A DNA stretch of 64,000 bases, from positions 21,280,190-21,344,189 of the forward strand of contig OY783200.1 of NCBI GenBank assembly GCA_963678675.1, in the 5' to 3' direction. This stretch comes from Xiphydria camelus (Eukaryota > Arthropoda > Insecta > Hymenoptera > Xiphydriidae). How positions within the stretch are numbered: position 1 is the first letter of the stretch; the number at the start of each line of letters is the position of its first letter. The notes under the pieces were generated by a model. That model saw only the letters and a list, made by a program, of their open reading frames with translations. It was not told where the DNA came from and made no database searches. Shown one piece after another: positions 49,001 through 61,000 of the stretch. The position numbers and the translations under genes were made by a program.

Positions 49001-52000
49001 GGACGGTAGCACTTCCTTTAATCGCGATTATCTCGTTAACTATGAACTTTTCGCCGAATATCGTCCAATACTTTTTTGAACGTCACACTTCACTCTACAA
49101 AAAAGTGCAATACCAATATCACCGAAAAGTGCACAGTCTACGAGATAATCGCGACGAAAGGCGACACTACTGAGTCGTTCTTTCAAAATACGTAAACGCT
49201 TCGCGCCGCGTGGCAGCATTTCCTTCAGACGTAATTATCTTGTTAACCGTGAACTTTTCGCCGAATGCTGTCCAGTACTTTTTTGAAGATCACACGTCAC
49301 TCTACAAAAAAGTCTTATACCAATATGGACGAAAAGTGCACAGTCTACGAGATAATCGCGGCGAAAGGGAACACGATGGAATCGACCTTCCAAAAAACGC
49401 GGACGCTCCGCGCCGCGGTTAAAGAAGACAGCTGCTCGTAGAGACGTGCGAATTTGCGTCATCAACTTGGAGACGCACCAAAAGAGTGATTCAGAGCGCG
49501 ATCCTGAAGAGCCGCAGTCGAGTGGAAATAGAAAGACGAGGGGAAAGGGGAGGGAGGGAGAGAGAGAGAGAGAAATTAGTTCGACGACCGTTCCTCTCAC
49601 GCGGCGACCTCTTTCACCTCCACCCCCTCCTTCTTGCGCGGTCCGAGCGCCACCGTAGGTGATAACGCGCGCGCGACCCCCTCCGCGAGGCGAAAAAGCG
49701 ATTCCGCACGTTTCTCGGCACGTGAAGCACGGATAAACGGCACGGGAGCGGATAACCGCTCAGGAGGTGGAACGTCGTGAGACGCGCGACCCGCTCCTGG
49801 GTTCCTGATGCGCGCCGCGGAGGAGAGAGCCCCTTGCGCTGCGCGAAATTAAGAAGGGATGCCGTACGAGGGGCCGTTCAATCAAGAGATGCGACCCCTC
49901 TCACCCCCTCTTTCCGTCTTGCACGCGCGCCGCGGTGTCTAATTAACGTAGAAACCATTGCAAGGTGACGACGGGGCGGCACGCGCCAAGCAGAGAATTA
50001 ACGGCGCACCGAGTGGCGAACTCCAGCGAGAAACGCATTATTTTCTTGTCCGGGCGCCGCGGAGAAGTGTTTTTCCCCGAAGAGAGAAAAATACCTGTAC
50101 TCTCTCTCGAGTCGGAAACCGAACCTTATCAGGCGTTTTCCCGCGGTTTTCTCGGCGCGAGAGAAATCAGGGTCAAGAACGACATTTCCGTCTCGGCCGA
50201 AAAATAAACACCGTTGATCGGTCGAACTGATCAATTTTTTGTGACTCCGCGCCGACACAGTTAACGATTTATCAGCTCGAAGAAGAATTTCTAAATTCAA
50301 AATACAATCAGAACGACGCACCCGGCGTCGTAGTCCCCCGAGATACTCGCGAGCTCCGTAAGAACAGGGGCCAACTGCCGTGACGCTCCGGGATTGCAGA
50401 AATCGTCATCGGCAGAAAGTTCGAGCTCGTCGCATCCCCGATGTTCGGTTGAGGTCGGGACGCTCGGAAAGTAAACCGGCTCACTATACCCCCCGCCTCC
50501 CCCCACCTCGCTTTTTTGGCGAGCCCCCACCGAATTCTTGGCAGGACCACTTGCTCGCATCTCCTCGCCTCCCTCCCCTTCGCCCACGGCGAGTCACAAG
50601 GCGAGCGCGAGAGCGAACGTTCCTCTCGCGCGTTTGCATAACGGCGACAATTTCTCGCGCCGGAGTCGTCAAAATCGGCCGAGTACACCACTCGAAATCG
50701 ACGATCGGTCGCGTCACGGCGATTCGCAGATCTTTAGTGGGGAGGGACGACTTTGATTGACCTTCGAGCAAAGTTCAAGGTCGTATGACCCCTCCCCCTT
50801 CCCGTCAAGTGACCTCCAATCGAAGTTCAAGGTCACACAAGGGAGAACTCGCAACATAGTTGTTCTCCTGGCACAGGGGTGGTAGCGGATCACTTTTTTT
50901 TTTTCACTTTTTGTCACTTCATTTAAATCACTTTCTTTTTACTTGTTTCCAAGAAACAGTCATTTTTTTCACTTATTCACTCGAGCCATTTAGAAAATTG
51001 TTTATAGCGCTGTTGATTATGTCAGCGCCTAACCAAAATTTATCAAATACTTATTACGATAGTTTGATGATACGAGATTGTTTCGCCATGTATCATTATC
51101 AGAGAGAGAGAGAGAGAGAGAGAGCTCTCAAGGCTATTCCCATTGTTAAAAATGCTATGAAAATACGCAGTAAGAAGGCTAATCTTGTACCAATCACAAA
51201 AAACGTTTATCGGGATGGCAAATGCTTCCTGCGATAATTGTCAGAAATATTTAGAAGCCGAGAGTCAGTGAAAACATGATGATGCTGAGAAGGAAAAGGC
51301 AGAAAAGGAGAGAAAGAAAGTTGAGGAAGAAAATGGAAAAAGGATTGAAAAGGGGAGAAAAATAATTACGATCGAAGAAGAAAAATTGAAATGCAAATAA
51401 TAAAAGAAACTTTAATCACTATTACCTCATTATTTATGAACTTTTCGTCTACGTTGACGTAAGACTTTATTATAGACAAAAGTGTAATCTCCAAAAAAGT
51501 ATTATACGAACATCACAGCCAAAAGCTCATGGGTAATGAGATGACACTGATTGAAGTTTCTTTCCTGGCGAGTAAGTTTAGCCTCATATATGGCAGAACT
51601 GTCAGACCGCTGCCAGCCCTGTTCTAGCGAAGTTCGAGGTCATTGGGGTGAAGGGAGAGGGGGGGAGCTCCTCTCGCCCCACCCCACCCACCCACCCAAG
51701 GTTGCCGTCCTCCCCCCGTCCGCGCGTGAGAGCGACGGAAAAAAAACCAAAACGATTGCCCTTGCAGCGACGTGTACTGCCACGGGGACCTGCTCCACAC
51801 CATACAGATGGCCTCGATCTACAGCGACTCGAAGACCTTCGTTGACATGAAGATGAAGAACCCGCCGAACGAGACGCTGGCGCTGTTCCGCGACTTCATG
51901 AACCGCACCGAGCAGGCGCCGAGCCGCACGGACATCGAGAAGTTCGTGAACGAGACCTTCGACCCGGCCGGCTCGGAATTCGAGGACTGGGACCCGTCCG

Positions 52001-55000
52001 ACTGGAAGACCCACCCGAAGTTCCTCGACAACATCCTCGACCCGGACCTGCAGAAGTTCGCCTCGGATCTGAATCACATCTGGAAGCTGCTGGGCCGGAA
52101 GATGAAGGACGACGTGAAGATGAACGAGGAGCTGTACTCCATCATCTACGTGCCAAACCCCGTCATCGTTCCCGGCGGTCGGTTCCGGGAGTTTTACTAC
52201 TGGGACTCCTACTGGATCATCAAGGGGCTGCTGCACTCGGAGATGTTCGACACGGTGAAGGGGATGCTGTCGAATTTCGTCTCCGTGGTGGACAAGATCG
52301 GCTTCATACCGAACGGCGGCAGGATCTACTATTCCATGAGGTCCCAGATGCCGCTGCTCGCCGCCATGGTCAACGAGTACGTCGAGAAGACCAAGGACTA
52401 CGATTGGCTCAAGCAGAACCTCTGGCTGCTGGAGAAGGAGTTCGACTTCTGGATGACCAATCGTACCGTCGAGGTCGAGAAGGACGGTGTCACCTACACC
52501 CTGGCGAGGTACTACGAGAACTCCTCGGGACCCAGGCCCGAGTCTTACAGGTGGGTGTCCCTGCGGGGCGTTGGGTCCGTCGCACAGGACCGTCTTGCTT
52601 CCGGGACGATCGCTGTAACTTTGCCTCTTTTCGGCACGCCGCAGGGAGGACTTCCTCACCAGCGAGCGATTCCGCAGTACCGAGGAGAAGGACAACTATT
52701 ACTCGGAGCTGAAGACCGCCGCCGAGTCGGGCTGGGACTTCTCCAGCCGCTGGTTCATCCTGGACGGCACCAACAAAGGTCGGTAACTTCCTCCGGGGCT
52801 AGCCTCTCCTTTATCTCTATCCCCCGGCATCCCTCGTCATCGCTGCGGCACGCGCGCCGCGAATATCCGCTCGTTAAGATCGGACGGCTCGCGGCGCGTC
52901 TCTCAAGGATTTTTAATCGGCCGCTTCCCGAGTGAAAGCCGAGCCGCGGCGGTGGCTGCGCTCGCGTCGGGCTCGAGTGGCGTGGGATCGACGAATTCAG
53001 TCGAGCGCTTCGGCGTGTCTTTTCTTATTTCTGCTCGCCTGACGTCGCACGATTTCGGGGGAATAATTCCCTTCGTTCGGACTCGAGAGATTCTCAGATC
53101 GACGCGAGCGCGTCCACTGTCAAAACGAGGAAGGATTCGTCAGTCACGGCGGACGACGATGCGTTAATTTTGCAAAAAACAATCGACGTCGAACTACCAA
53201 CGACGCCTCGCGTACGCTCCCGTTTCAGGAAACCTGACGAACCTGAAGACTCGCTACATCATACCGGTCGACCTGAACTCGGTTATCTACCGCAACGCCC
53301 AGCTGCTGTCCGAGTTCAACGCGAAGCTCGGCAACGCCACGCGGGCCAAGGAGTACGCGCAGATTGCGGACAAGTGGATGGAGGCCGTCACCGCGATCCT
53401 CTGGCACGACGAGGTGGGCGCTTGGCTCGATTACGATCTCCTCAACGACATCAAGCGCGACTACTTCTACCCCACCAACGTCCTGCCGCTCTGGACGAAC
53501 TGCTACGACATCACGAAGAGGGAGGAGTACGTGTCGAAGGTGCTCAAGTACCTGGAGAAGAATCAGATCATGATCAACCTCGGCGGCATACCCACGACCC
53601 TGGAGCACTCCGGTGAACAGTGGGACTATCCGAACGCCTGGCCGCCGCTTCAGTACTTCGTCATCATGGCGCTGAACAAGACTGAGGACGCCTGGGCGCA
53701 GAGGCTGGCTTACGAGATCAGCCAGCGGTGGGTCAGGAGCAATTTCAAGGCCTTCAACGAGACCCACAGCATGTTCGAAAAGGTGTGTCGGAGGGGATAC
53801 GTTTCTTTTGAACGGAAATCTAGATGTTTTTCAACGGATTCTTAATCTCTATATGGAAAAACAGACAACTTTTGTGTCGCAAGCATTTTTTTTTCACGTG
53901 ACTCCGAATTTTTTTTAGATACATATCGATATTTCGCGCCTCTTTCCGTGTCTGAAAACAAAAAAAATGGTATCACATTCGTTCTTCTCAGCTGAAAATA
54001 AGCGAAGTTTGACTATTTTTGAAAGGGAAATAAATTTAAACTTGTTTTTCTGTTACCCAATAACATTTGATCTGCAAGAAGAAATACGCATGCACCTCGA
54101 AATGCGGTTCCTTCACGTCGGGGTCCGGGTCCCGCTTCCGCTTGTTGCAGTACGACGCCACGGTCTTCGGGGGCCACGGCGGCGGTGGTGAGTACGAGGT
54201 CCAGCTAGGTTTCGGCTGGTCGAACGGTCTGGTGCTGGACTTGCTGGACAAGTACGGCGACAGACTCACCGCCGAGGACCACTTCAATCAGGGCGACTAC
54301 ATCGCGAGCCCCGCGTCGCCACCGGTGGTCATCTCGACGGCAGGTCAGGTATTGACCGGCCTGCTCGCCCTCATCATTTCCCTAGCGGCAGGATTTATAG
54401 GGTGAGGTGAGTGTCTCCCCATGGCCCCACGAACGAAAGACTGCCGTAGAAATTTGGCACCGAAGAAAGTCGAAGAGAGCTTTTGCTTTCTTCATCTCGA
54501 CGATGAAAATACAGCCAAATTTTGTCACGGAACTGTAAGACTGCGCTGAGAAAAATGACCTAGTCAATTTAACCAAAATCCTGGAGACTGTTACACTGAG
54601 AGAAGAAATTGGTTGTATCAATTTAGTTGGTTTGAATTATTTCAAGCAGTGAAATATTTTTTTATTTATATAATTGAAGAGTAGAAGTGAAAAACCGGCT
54701 GAGTGCCAAAAATAAGCAGAGGAGTTATAATGAAGAAACTCTGTACATTCATAAAAACTGCAGTTTTTGTATATTATTGTTTTTAAAAGCACACTACACT
54801 ATACTAATATAGCAACAGAATACTTACTGCAGGTTGTAATATTACTATTTGAAAGGTATAATTGATGTAAATGACCTATTTGGAAGCCATTCGGCATGAT
54901 CTCTCACAGATCGGAAATAGGTTCTCATAAAGTATTACGACTAAAAATTGATTAACTGATTATTAAAATTCGAGCCGATAACTATTGTGGCTGAGAATCT

Positions 55001-58000
55001 TTGAAATCTCGACTTGACAGGCATCGAAACTTACATTTTTAGCCATAATATAATACTTTATTGAAAACCTATTTTCGACCTGTAAAAAATCACGCCGAAT
55101 GGTTTCCGAATTATTTCGCTGCAAAAAAAATCTTTGGATTGGAACTGCAATAATGTTGGCAGAACGCCCTTAACCAGATGCTCTTCGTCATCTTAATCGA
55201 GTTATTTTTCTCACCGTGCAAGAGAAACCACCCCGCTGCGATAACACACGCCCGTCTTCCGCTTTCTGTTGCAGATATCCGCGTGGTTTCCGCTAAGAAG
55301 CCAGCTAGGCGAACGAAATTTACGCAAAAGTATTAAAAGCGAGCGGCGGACGTTAGGGGATCGTTGGTATCTAGGTGAAGCGAGGTAGAGAGACCCCCGA
55401 GCGGCGAGAAGCACGATCGGGGGTGGTGGCGCCGGTAAAGTGAGCAGGGACGGGGTGAAACGTCGCGCGAACGAGCGACGGAGCAGCTACGTTCGTACGC
55501 TCCTCGCGAGTCGTTCAGGCTCTCGGAGCCCGATCGCCGACTCCCGAGGCGCTGGTCTGCAGGACACGCAGGACCTCCGAAACGTTCATTCCTCCGACAG
55601 CCGAGCCGCGCTGCGCGGCACTCTGAAATTGGCGATGCTCCTGCTCCCGATACAGGATCGCGCCCCGAATTACGTCTAGGTCTAGCCTTAGGTCTCCTCT
55701 CGTACGTTGATCTATCGCGAGGAATCTTCGCGTCGCTGGTCGACGCGTATATACGCACACATATATATATATATATTCGTACCGCACTTGCCAGGATATA
55801 ATTCGCGAAGAAGTGGAATACAGTCGGAGCGAGCCGCGTTCGCGAACCCGAGAGAGGAATCTTCTCGGAGCGCGAGCGCGTCTCTCGTCGAGGATGAGGA
55901 AATCGCTCGGGCTCGCCGTACGATGCGCCGTGCGCACCGCGAGCGGCTCCGGGGATCGCTCCTCCTCGAACGCGACGTTCCGCCGATCTCACCGTCGAAG
56001 CCGGTGAGGTGAATCGTCGCTCAACGGGCACCGTGAGCCCCGGGCCGAAGAGGGAGTGCGCGCGAGGAATAAATGATTCGCCCGCGCGAATCGCAGCATT
56101 AATTGGAAGCTCCGACGACGTCGCGCGGTAACTATCCGCGGACGCGCGTGTCGGTGCAGCTTTCGCTTTTTTCGCAGTAGGTACACCGAGAGAAATAATT
56201 ATTAGTGCCAAGAAAATATGTTGTTTGATCGAAAAAATGATATCATTTCAGGATCAAGCTGTGGTTTTCTTCGCGCGAGAAAACGTCTGATAGGCGTAAT
56301 CTAGTAAGGTGAATGTCCCAATTCCTAAACAAATCCTCGAATATCTCTTTATTAACTTATCGTAGACTGTTTACATGAATATCTTTATTATCCCTTATTA
56401 TTTAGATAAATATTTCTCTGTTAATTCAAGGCATATCAACGTTTTACTTTTATTAATAGAACTAAATACATAAGTGGTTAGGAATTAGGACATTTACCTT
56501 AATTGTTTTTTTTTGTGCAGAAAGAATTTCTTGTTTCCACGATGGTATTCTTGACTCAAGACTACATGGGGCAGTATTCATAGTCGTTCTTTATAAATAA
56601 GCATGGACTTCTTAAGACAGCATCCGAGATCACTTATCGGCCGAGATGGCGACTTAAGTCGTGCTTATTTATAAGTCCCAACTACAGATACAGGCCACAA
56701 AAATATTCTTCAATCAAGAATCTGTATTCTTCCAAATTCGCCGGATCATGTGTTTTTTGATTGAACAAACATTTTGTTCACACTAGCAACTTATTTCTCC
56801 CGGTGTAGTCGCGCCGTTTTTTTGAAAATCCAGTGCCTTCGGTCGTGTCTTAACTTCGCGGCGGAGAATCGTGTACATACGTAGCTAGAGTGTAGATAGT
56901 TAGATAGCGAAATAGAGACATACGCAGCGGAAGACGAAACTCTGACCGGAAAGGCGAGCCGTGTAAATATTGTATAAAAAATTTGGAAGGGGGAATAATA
57001 GCGCGCAGAGAGGAAGCTTTATCTAGTCAGCGAAAGCAGGCGAGACGCGGAGCTGAAAGACGAATTAGGGGAAGAGACGAAAGCGGGAGGCGTTTAGAGT
57101 ATCGATCGATTTCCATGCTCTCGGCCGGTATGTTGAAGAAAGAAGGATCCAAGCCAACTTCAATCTAACTTAAGTCAATGACGTACACACATCCGCGTGT
57201 ATAAATATCGCGTACCACTTAGGACATCGTTGTTATTCCCTGCGACTGCGCAAGTCGGCCCTCCGCGACGCGCAATCAGGATAATCGCGCGCAGGAAATG
57301 TAGTAGCCGTCCAAAATCCAGGAAAGTCGAGGCGAGTCGGGGGAAGGGTTGGGGAAAAATTGAGCGACACCGAGGACGACTCTGATGAGAGGAAGGGAGG
57401 AATGGCTCGAGGATCAGTCGAGAAAGAATCCCTCGGGATTGGTTCGACGGTTGCTATATTAATGGGTATTCGCGTGCGATCGAACCTCCCCGCGAAATTT
57501 GACATTCGCTCGCGATCGGCTTCGTTGATTTTGGAGTAAAGTTGCGGGGAGGTTCGATCGTAAAAGTCGAATCTTATCCTCGGACCGACTCTGATTGTTT
57601 ATATCCCCATCCCATGATTTTAACCTTTGTGTTGTGATATAATCAGGGTTGGAAGTGGTCTACGACCTCTAAAAACGAGCACAAAAGAGTGACTAAAAAG
57701 GGACCAAAGTAACCATTATTTTTGAGTTACAAGGAAAAAATTTAAGGTAGAAATAAGTACCACAATTTTATGTTTATGATTTCAGAATTCGACTTCAAAG
57801 AAAGATTAAGATTACCTCGATACACTCGGGTGACTACTGACTGAGTAAAATGAAGTTAGCACCTAATCTAAATAGATGGGAAAAACATAAAAATTCTCTC
57901 GACGGTGTACTCTTTGATTTATAACTTTGATTTTTAGTAATGCTAATTAAGGTAAATTACCTATTCTGAATCAGTGTACCAGAATTAGGTAAACTGATGC

Positions 58001-61000
58001 AGAATAAATAATTTACGCTAATTTTGATCTTCATAGCTTTGATCTTTTAGCGATGAATTGCGTGATTAATTCCAACTTTTTCTTTTCAACTCGTTTCTCT
58101 ACTAAATCAACTTACCGATTTTTGTCAGCTACTTTTTTCTGCATTGGTTTAACGCCTTCTAATTTAGCTTGCTCTACATCTTTTCGGCACCTACATAATT
58201 GGTATGTACAAAACTCTTGTTTTTATTATGTAACTTTGAAAATCATAAATGAAAAATCAAAATGTCAAAATTAGGATGTAAAAGCGACTTTTGATGAAAA
58301 GAGTGACAAAAAAGTGACCAACTTCCAGCCCTGTATAATAATACACCCCATGTGTTTGTCCCGATAATCTGTATGTTCGTACGAGTCGCGAGGACTGCGC
58401 TTCCGGTCGAAAGTATTTTTTTTTTGTTTTTTTTTCCTCGTTTTCTTCAACTTCGCCTCTGCGAAGATTAGCCTTAAAGAGTAAAGTACGAATCGCCTTC
58501 GCGCAGAGTCTTAATAAATTATGTGAACAGTTTCCCGGCGTGTGATCGTCGTCTCGACCTTCAGGTAATCTCCAGAGGTTCTTTTTGATCCTCTTTATCT
58601 CTTTTCCCGCGCCGAATCCAATCGATTGTCACATCGACATGGTCACGAAATTCACGGTCGACGAGGACCTTTTCCATTGTGTTAATTTCTTTCGCCGCTC
58701 GGTTATCCGCTCGTTCCGGGAAGTCGCGAGGTGTGGGAAAGCTATATCGCCGTTCTTCTTTGCGAACTTATTTTTCCCGCCCGTCTCTCCGATTCCGTCG
58801 TTCACCTCCGTCGACCGAGAGCGAGTTCAGAGATGAATTTCGCTCGTTCGACTCGCCTGGACCGAGAGAGGCGTGGTTTCGCGATTGTGCCTAATGATCT
58901 CCAGCTGCTGGCTATCGCTCTCACAAATCCATTGTAACGCGTGTGATCTTGAATATTTTGCTTGCGCTCCCCTCCCGCTCCCTCCTTCTCCTTGACACTC
59001 GGAACAATGGCGTTAGAGAGCGATTCCGCGTAAACGATGCATGAACCTTAGCGCGTAACGTTACCCTTGAGAGTTATCCTAGAGATCTTTTTCCCCTCCG
59101 TCTAACCTCGGTCCTCCCGTGGCTCGCGTTGCGTCGAACTTGATTTCTAAGTAAGTTAACGGGATTAGGCATGCTTCTTCCGATATCCGCCTCGTTATCT
59201 CTCTCTCTCTTGATCCCTGACCCTCTTCCAGGCCAGTTCCGTGTGGTGACCGTTAATAAAATAAATAAAGCGAGTGCCTGTTTGTCCGTGTAACCAGTCC
59301 CTAACAACCTCCCAGTCTGTGCTCCCACTTTCCCCCCGTTTTTACATAAATATCTGCCACTTTTCGTAACCTCGCGTTATGGGATAATAATCGTTCATGC
59401 TTGTTCTCTCCCTTCATCGCCGCAAGTCGCATGCAACTTCCAGCGTCGCCTCGTACGACCTCGTTGAAAACGCGAGGTGGACGCGGCGGCCATCTTCGGT
59501 AACGAGATCGCACGCGATTGATTGGTTGTGGTGTGAAACGTCATTGTGGACGAAGGGAAACCTCGCAAACACCGTCAATAGTCGGTGTAATCGAAGATAA
59601 TGGTACATATTTGGATTGATGAGTAGTGCGAGTTCCACGAGAGAAATGGATTCGAGTGGATCGCAACATCATTGCAGGTCAGTCCAGAGGAACGAGCTCT
59701 GTGATTGTCGTCGAACGATTGCACTCTTATTACCAGTCGAGTGCCGATTTCGTGCACGTGAATTTTCTACAGTTTCCGGAGGACGAACGAACGAAACTCC
59801 ATCATCATTCCGCACGCGTCTCCAGCTCGATTATCTGACAAGAGTCGCTCGCGATTTGCCCGCGCGTACCGTCAGATGGCGGTTGCTGCTTCCAGGCGAT
59901 AATTAATATCTTGCGATAAGTGACCTCCGAATTAATACGATGCATTTTGTTCTTTTCTTTCTTTCCTTCAGCCTAACTTCAGGTGTAAGAGGCTTCCACG
60001 TGGTCACGTGATCAGTTCATTAGCTCTCCCCCCTTCCTCGTTCGTCCTTTTCACACGCTTCAGTGGACACCGTTTAGCTTATCCACCTGCAACCAGGTGG
60101 AGCGTGCGTGTGCGTACGCGCAATGTGCTCGTGCACGCACACGTGCGCACGCGGTTCAAACGCGAATCCCAGGCAAAAGGCATAACTCAAGGACTAACCC
60201 ATTGAGACATGCGACCATTAAACGTAATAAGGCAATTTTCTCGCGGTAGCCCGTTTCTGCGTGTACTGCGTCTTGCATTAATTGTACTTTAAGTACAATA
60301 TCCCGCGCGTTAGGAATTCGGGCTAACAGTAAGTCGGATCGAGTTGAAACGTTCGTTTCTGATTATGGACGCCGCTGGCGCGCCAGCGAAGCCGTTTAAG
60401 GTAGTTCTATTACCAGACGAAAGATTGCAGAGACTTTTATTTTTTGATGTAATGTTCACCAAACTAGTGATATATTGATTTGTTAACGAAATTTGAAGAC
60501 AGGTTACCTACGATTTTCGCGAGAAAAATTGAATTGAAAGTGAGTTCTTAAAAGAAGGGGCCTTATTTTCACATTTCCATGACTTGTATGACATGAGGCT
60601 AAACTTACTCGCCAGGAAAGAAACTTGAATCACTATTATCTCGTTATCTATAAGCTTTTGGCTCATGTTTATATACAACTTTTTTGAAGATAACATTTTA
60701 TCTGCAATAAAGTCTTGTATCGATATAGGCTAAAAGTTAAAAAAATATTAGATAATAGCGATAGAAGATTCTTTCCCGGCGAGTACGTTTTGTTTCATAA
60801 GGTATACTGCAGATTTATGACAAAAACATTATGTTTAAAAATTTAATATTAAAGAATAAAAAAGCCTTACCGGCCAATTAGATGAGAAAACGCAATTAAA
60901 CACATCCTCTGAACTAAAAAAAGGAAGAATAATGCTAAAAACGTTGAATTTTTTTAGATCGATCCATATATTATCAGTTATGAATAAAAAATATATTTTT

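Larger units (their letters stand above)
46092..51767 (+). other. Treh intron 1 (5.7 kb)
   Basis: Opens with GTAAGT and closes with CCCTTGCAG. 46100-47000 is CpG-rich, with long open frames on both strands that overlap one another and show no recognisable domain. 47200-48900 is AT-rich with two inverted-repeat elements. 49019-49367 holds a tandem pair of family H hairpins, 49555-49575 a GA run, 51100-51122 an AG run, and 51409-51590 another H hairpin. 50700-50850 has repeated CAAGGTC/GACCTT motifs of unknown meaning. Confidence 0.8.
56181..56807. mobile_element. Family C MITE interrupted by two other elements
   Basis: Ends GTACACCGAGAGAAATAA and, on the other strand, CTACACCGGGAGAAATAA. Shares TTTCAGGATCAAGCTGTGG and AAGAATTTCTTGT with 47594-47900. 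Elements at 56307-56499 and 56565-56696 are inserted in it, roughly doubling its size. Confidence 0.7.
55297..58535 (+). other. Possible long 3' UTR of the alternative Treh transcript
   Basis: Follows the TAA of the candidate short terminal exon. AATAAA is seen at 56068 and at 58513; the second is followed by GT-rich DNA (GGCGTGTG), as at real poly(A) sites. The stretch is richer in CpG than the AT-rich intron around it and contains 3'-UTR-like AT-rich runs near 56960. Two transposon nests (56181-56807 and 57644-58333) interrupt it. If the alternative exon is not used, this is simply intron. Confidence 0.3.

Noticed and set aside
51640..52695. 351-aa open frame on the minus strand
   Set aside because: Exact antisense shadow of Treh exon 2, created by its GC-rich third positions.
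55333..56211. 292-aa open frame on the minus strand
   Set aside because: Arg/Ser/Ala-rich product of CpG-rich DNA; its start lies in the end of a family C MITE, and it has no recognisable domain. The + strand interpretation as 3' UTR or intron fits better.
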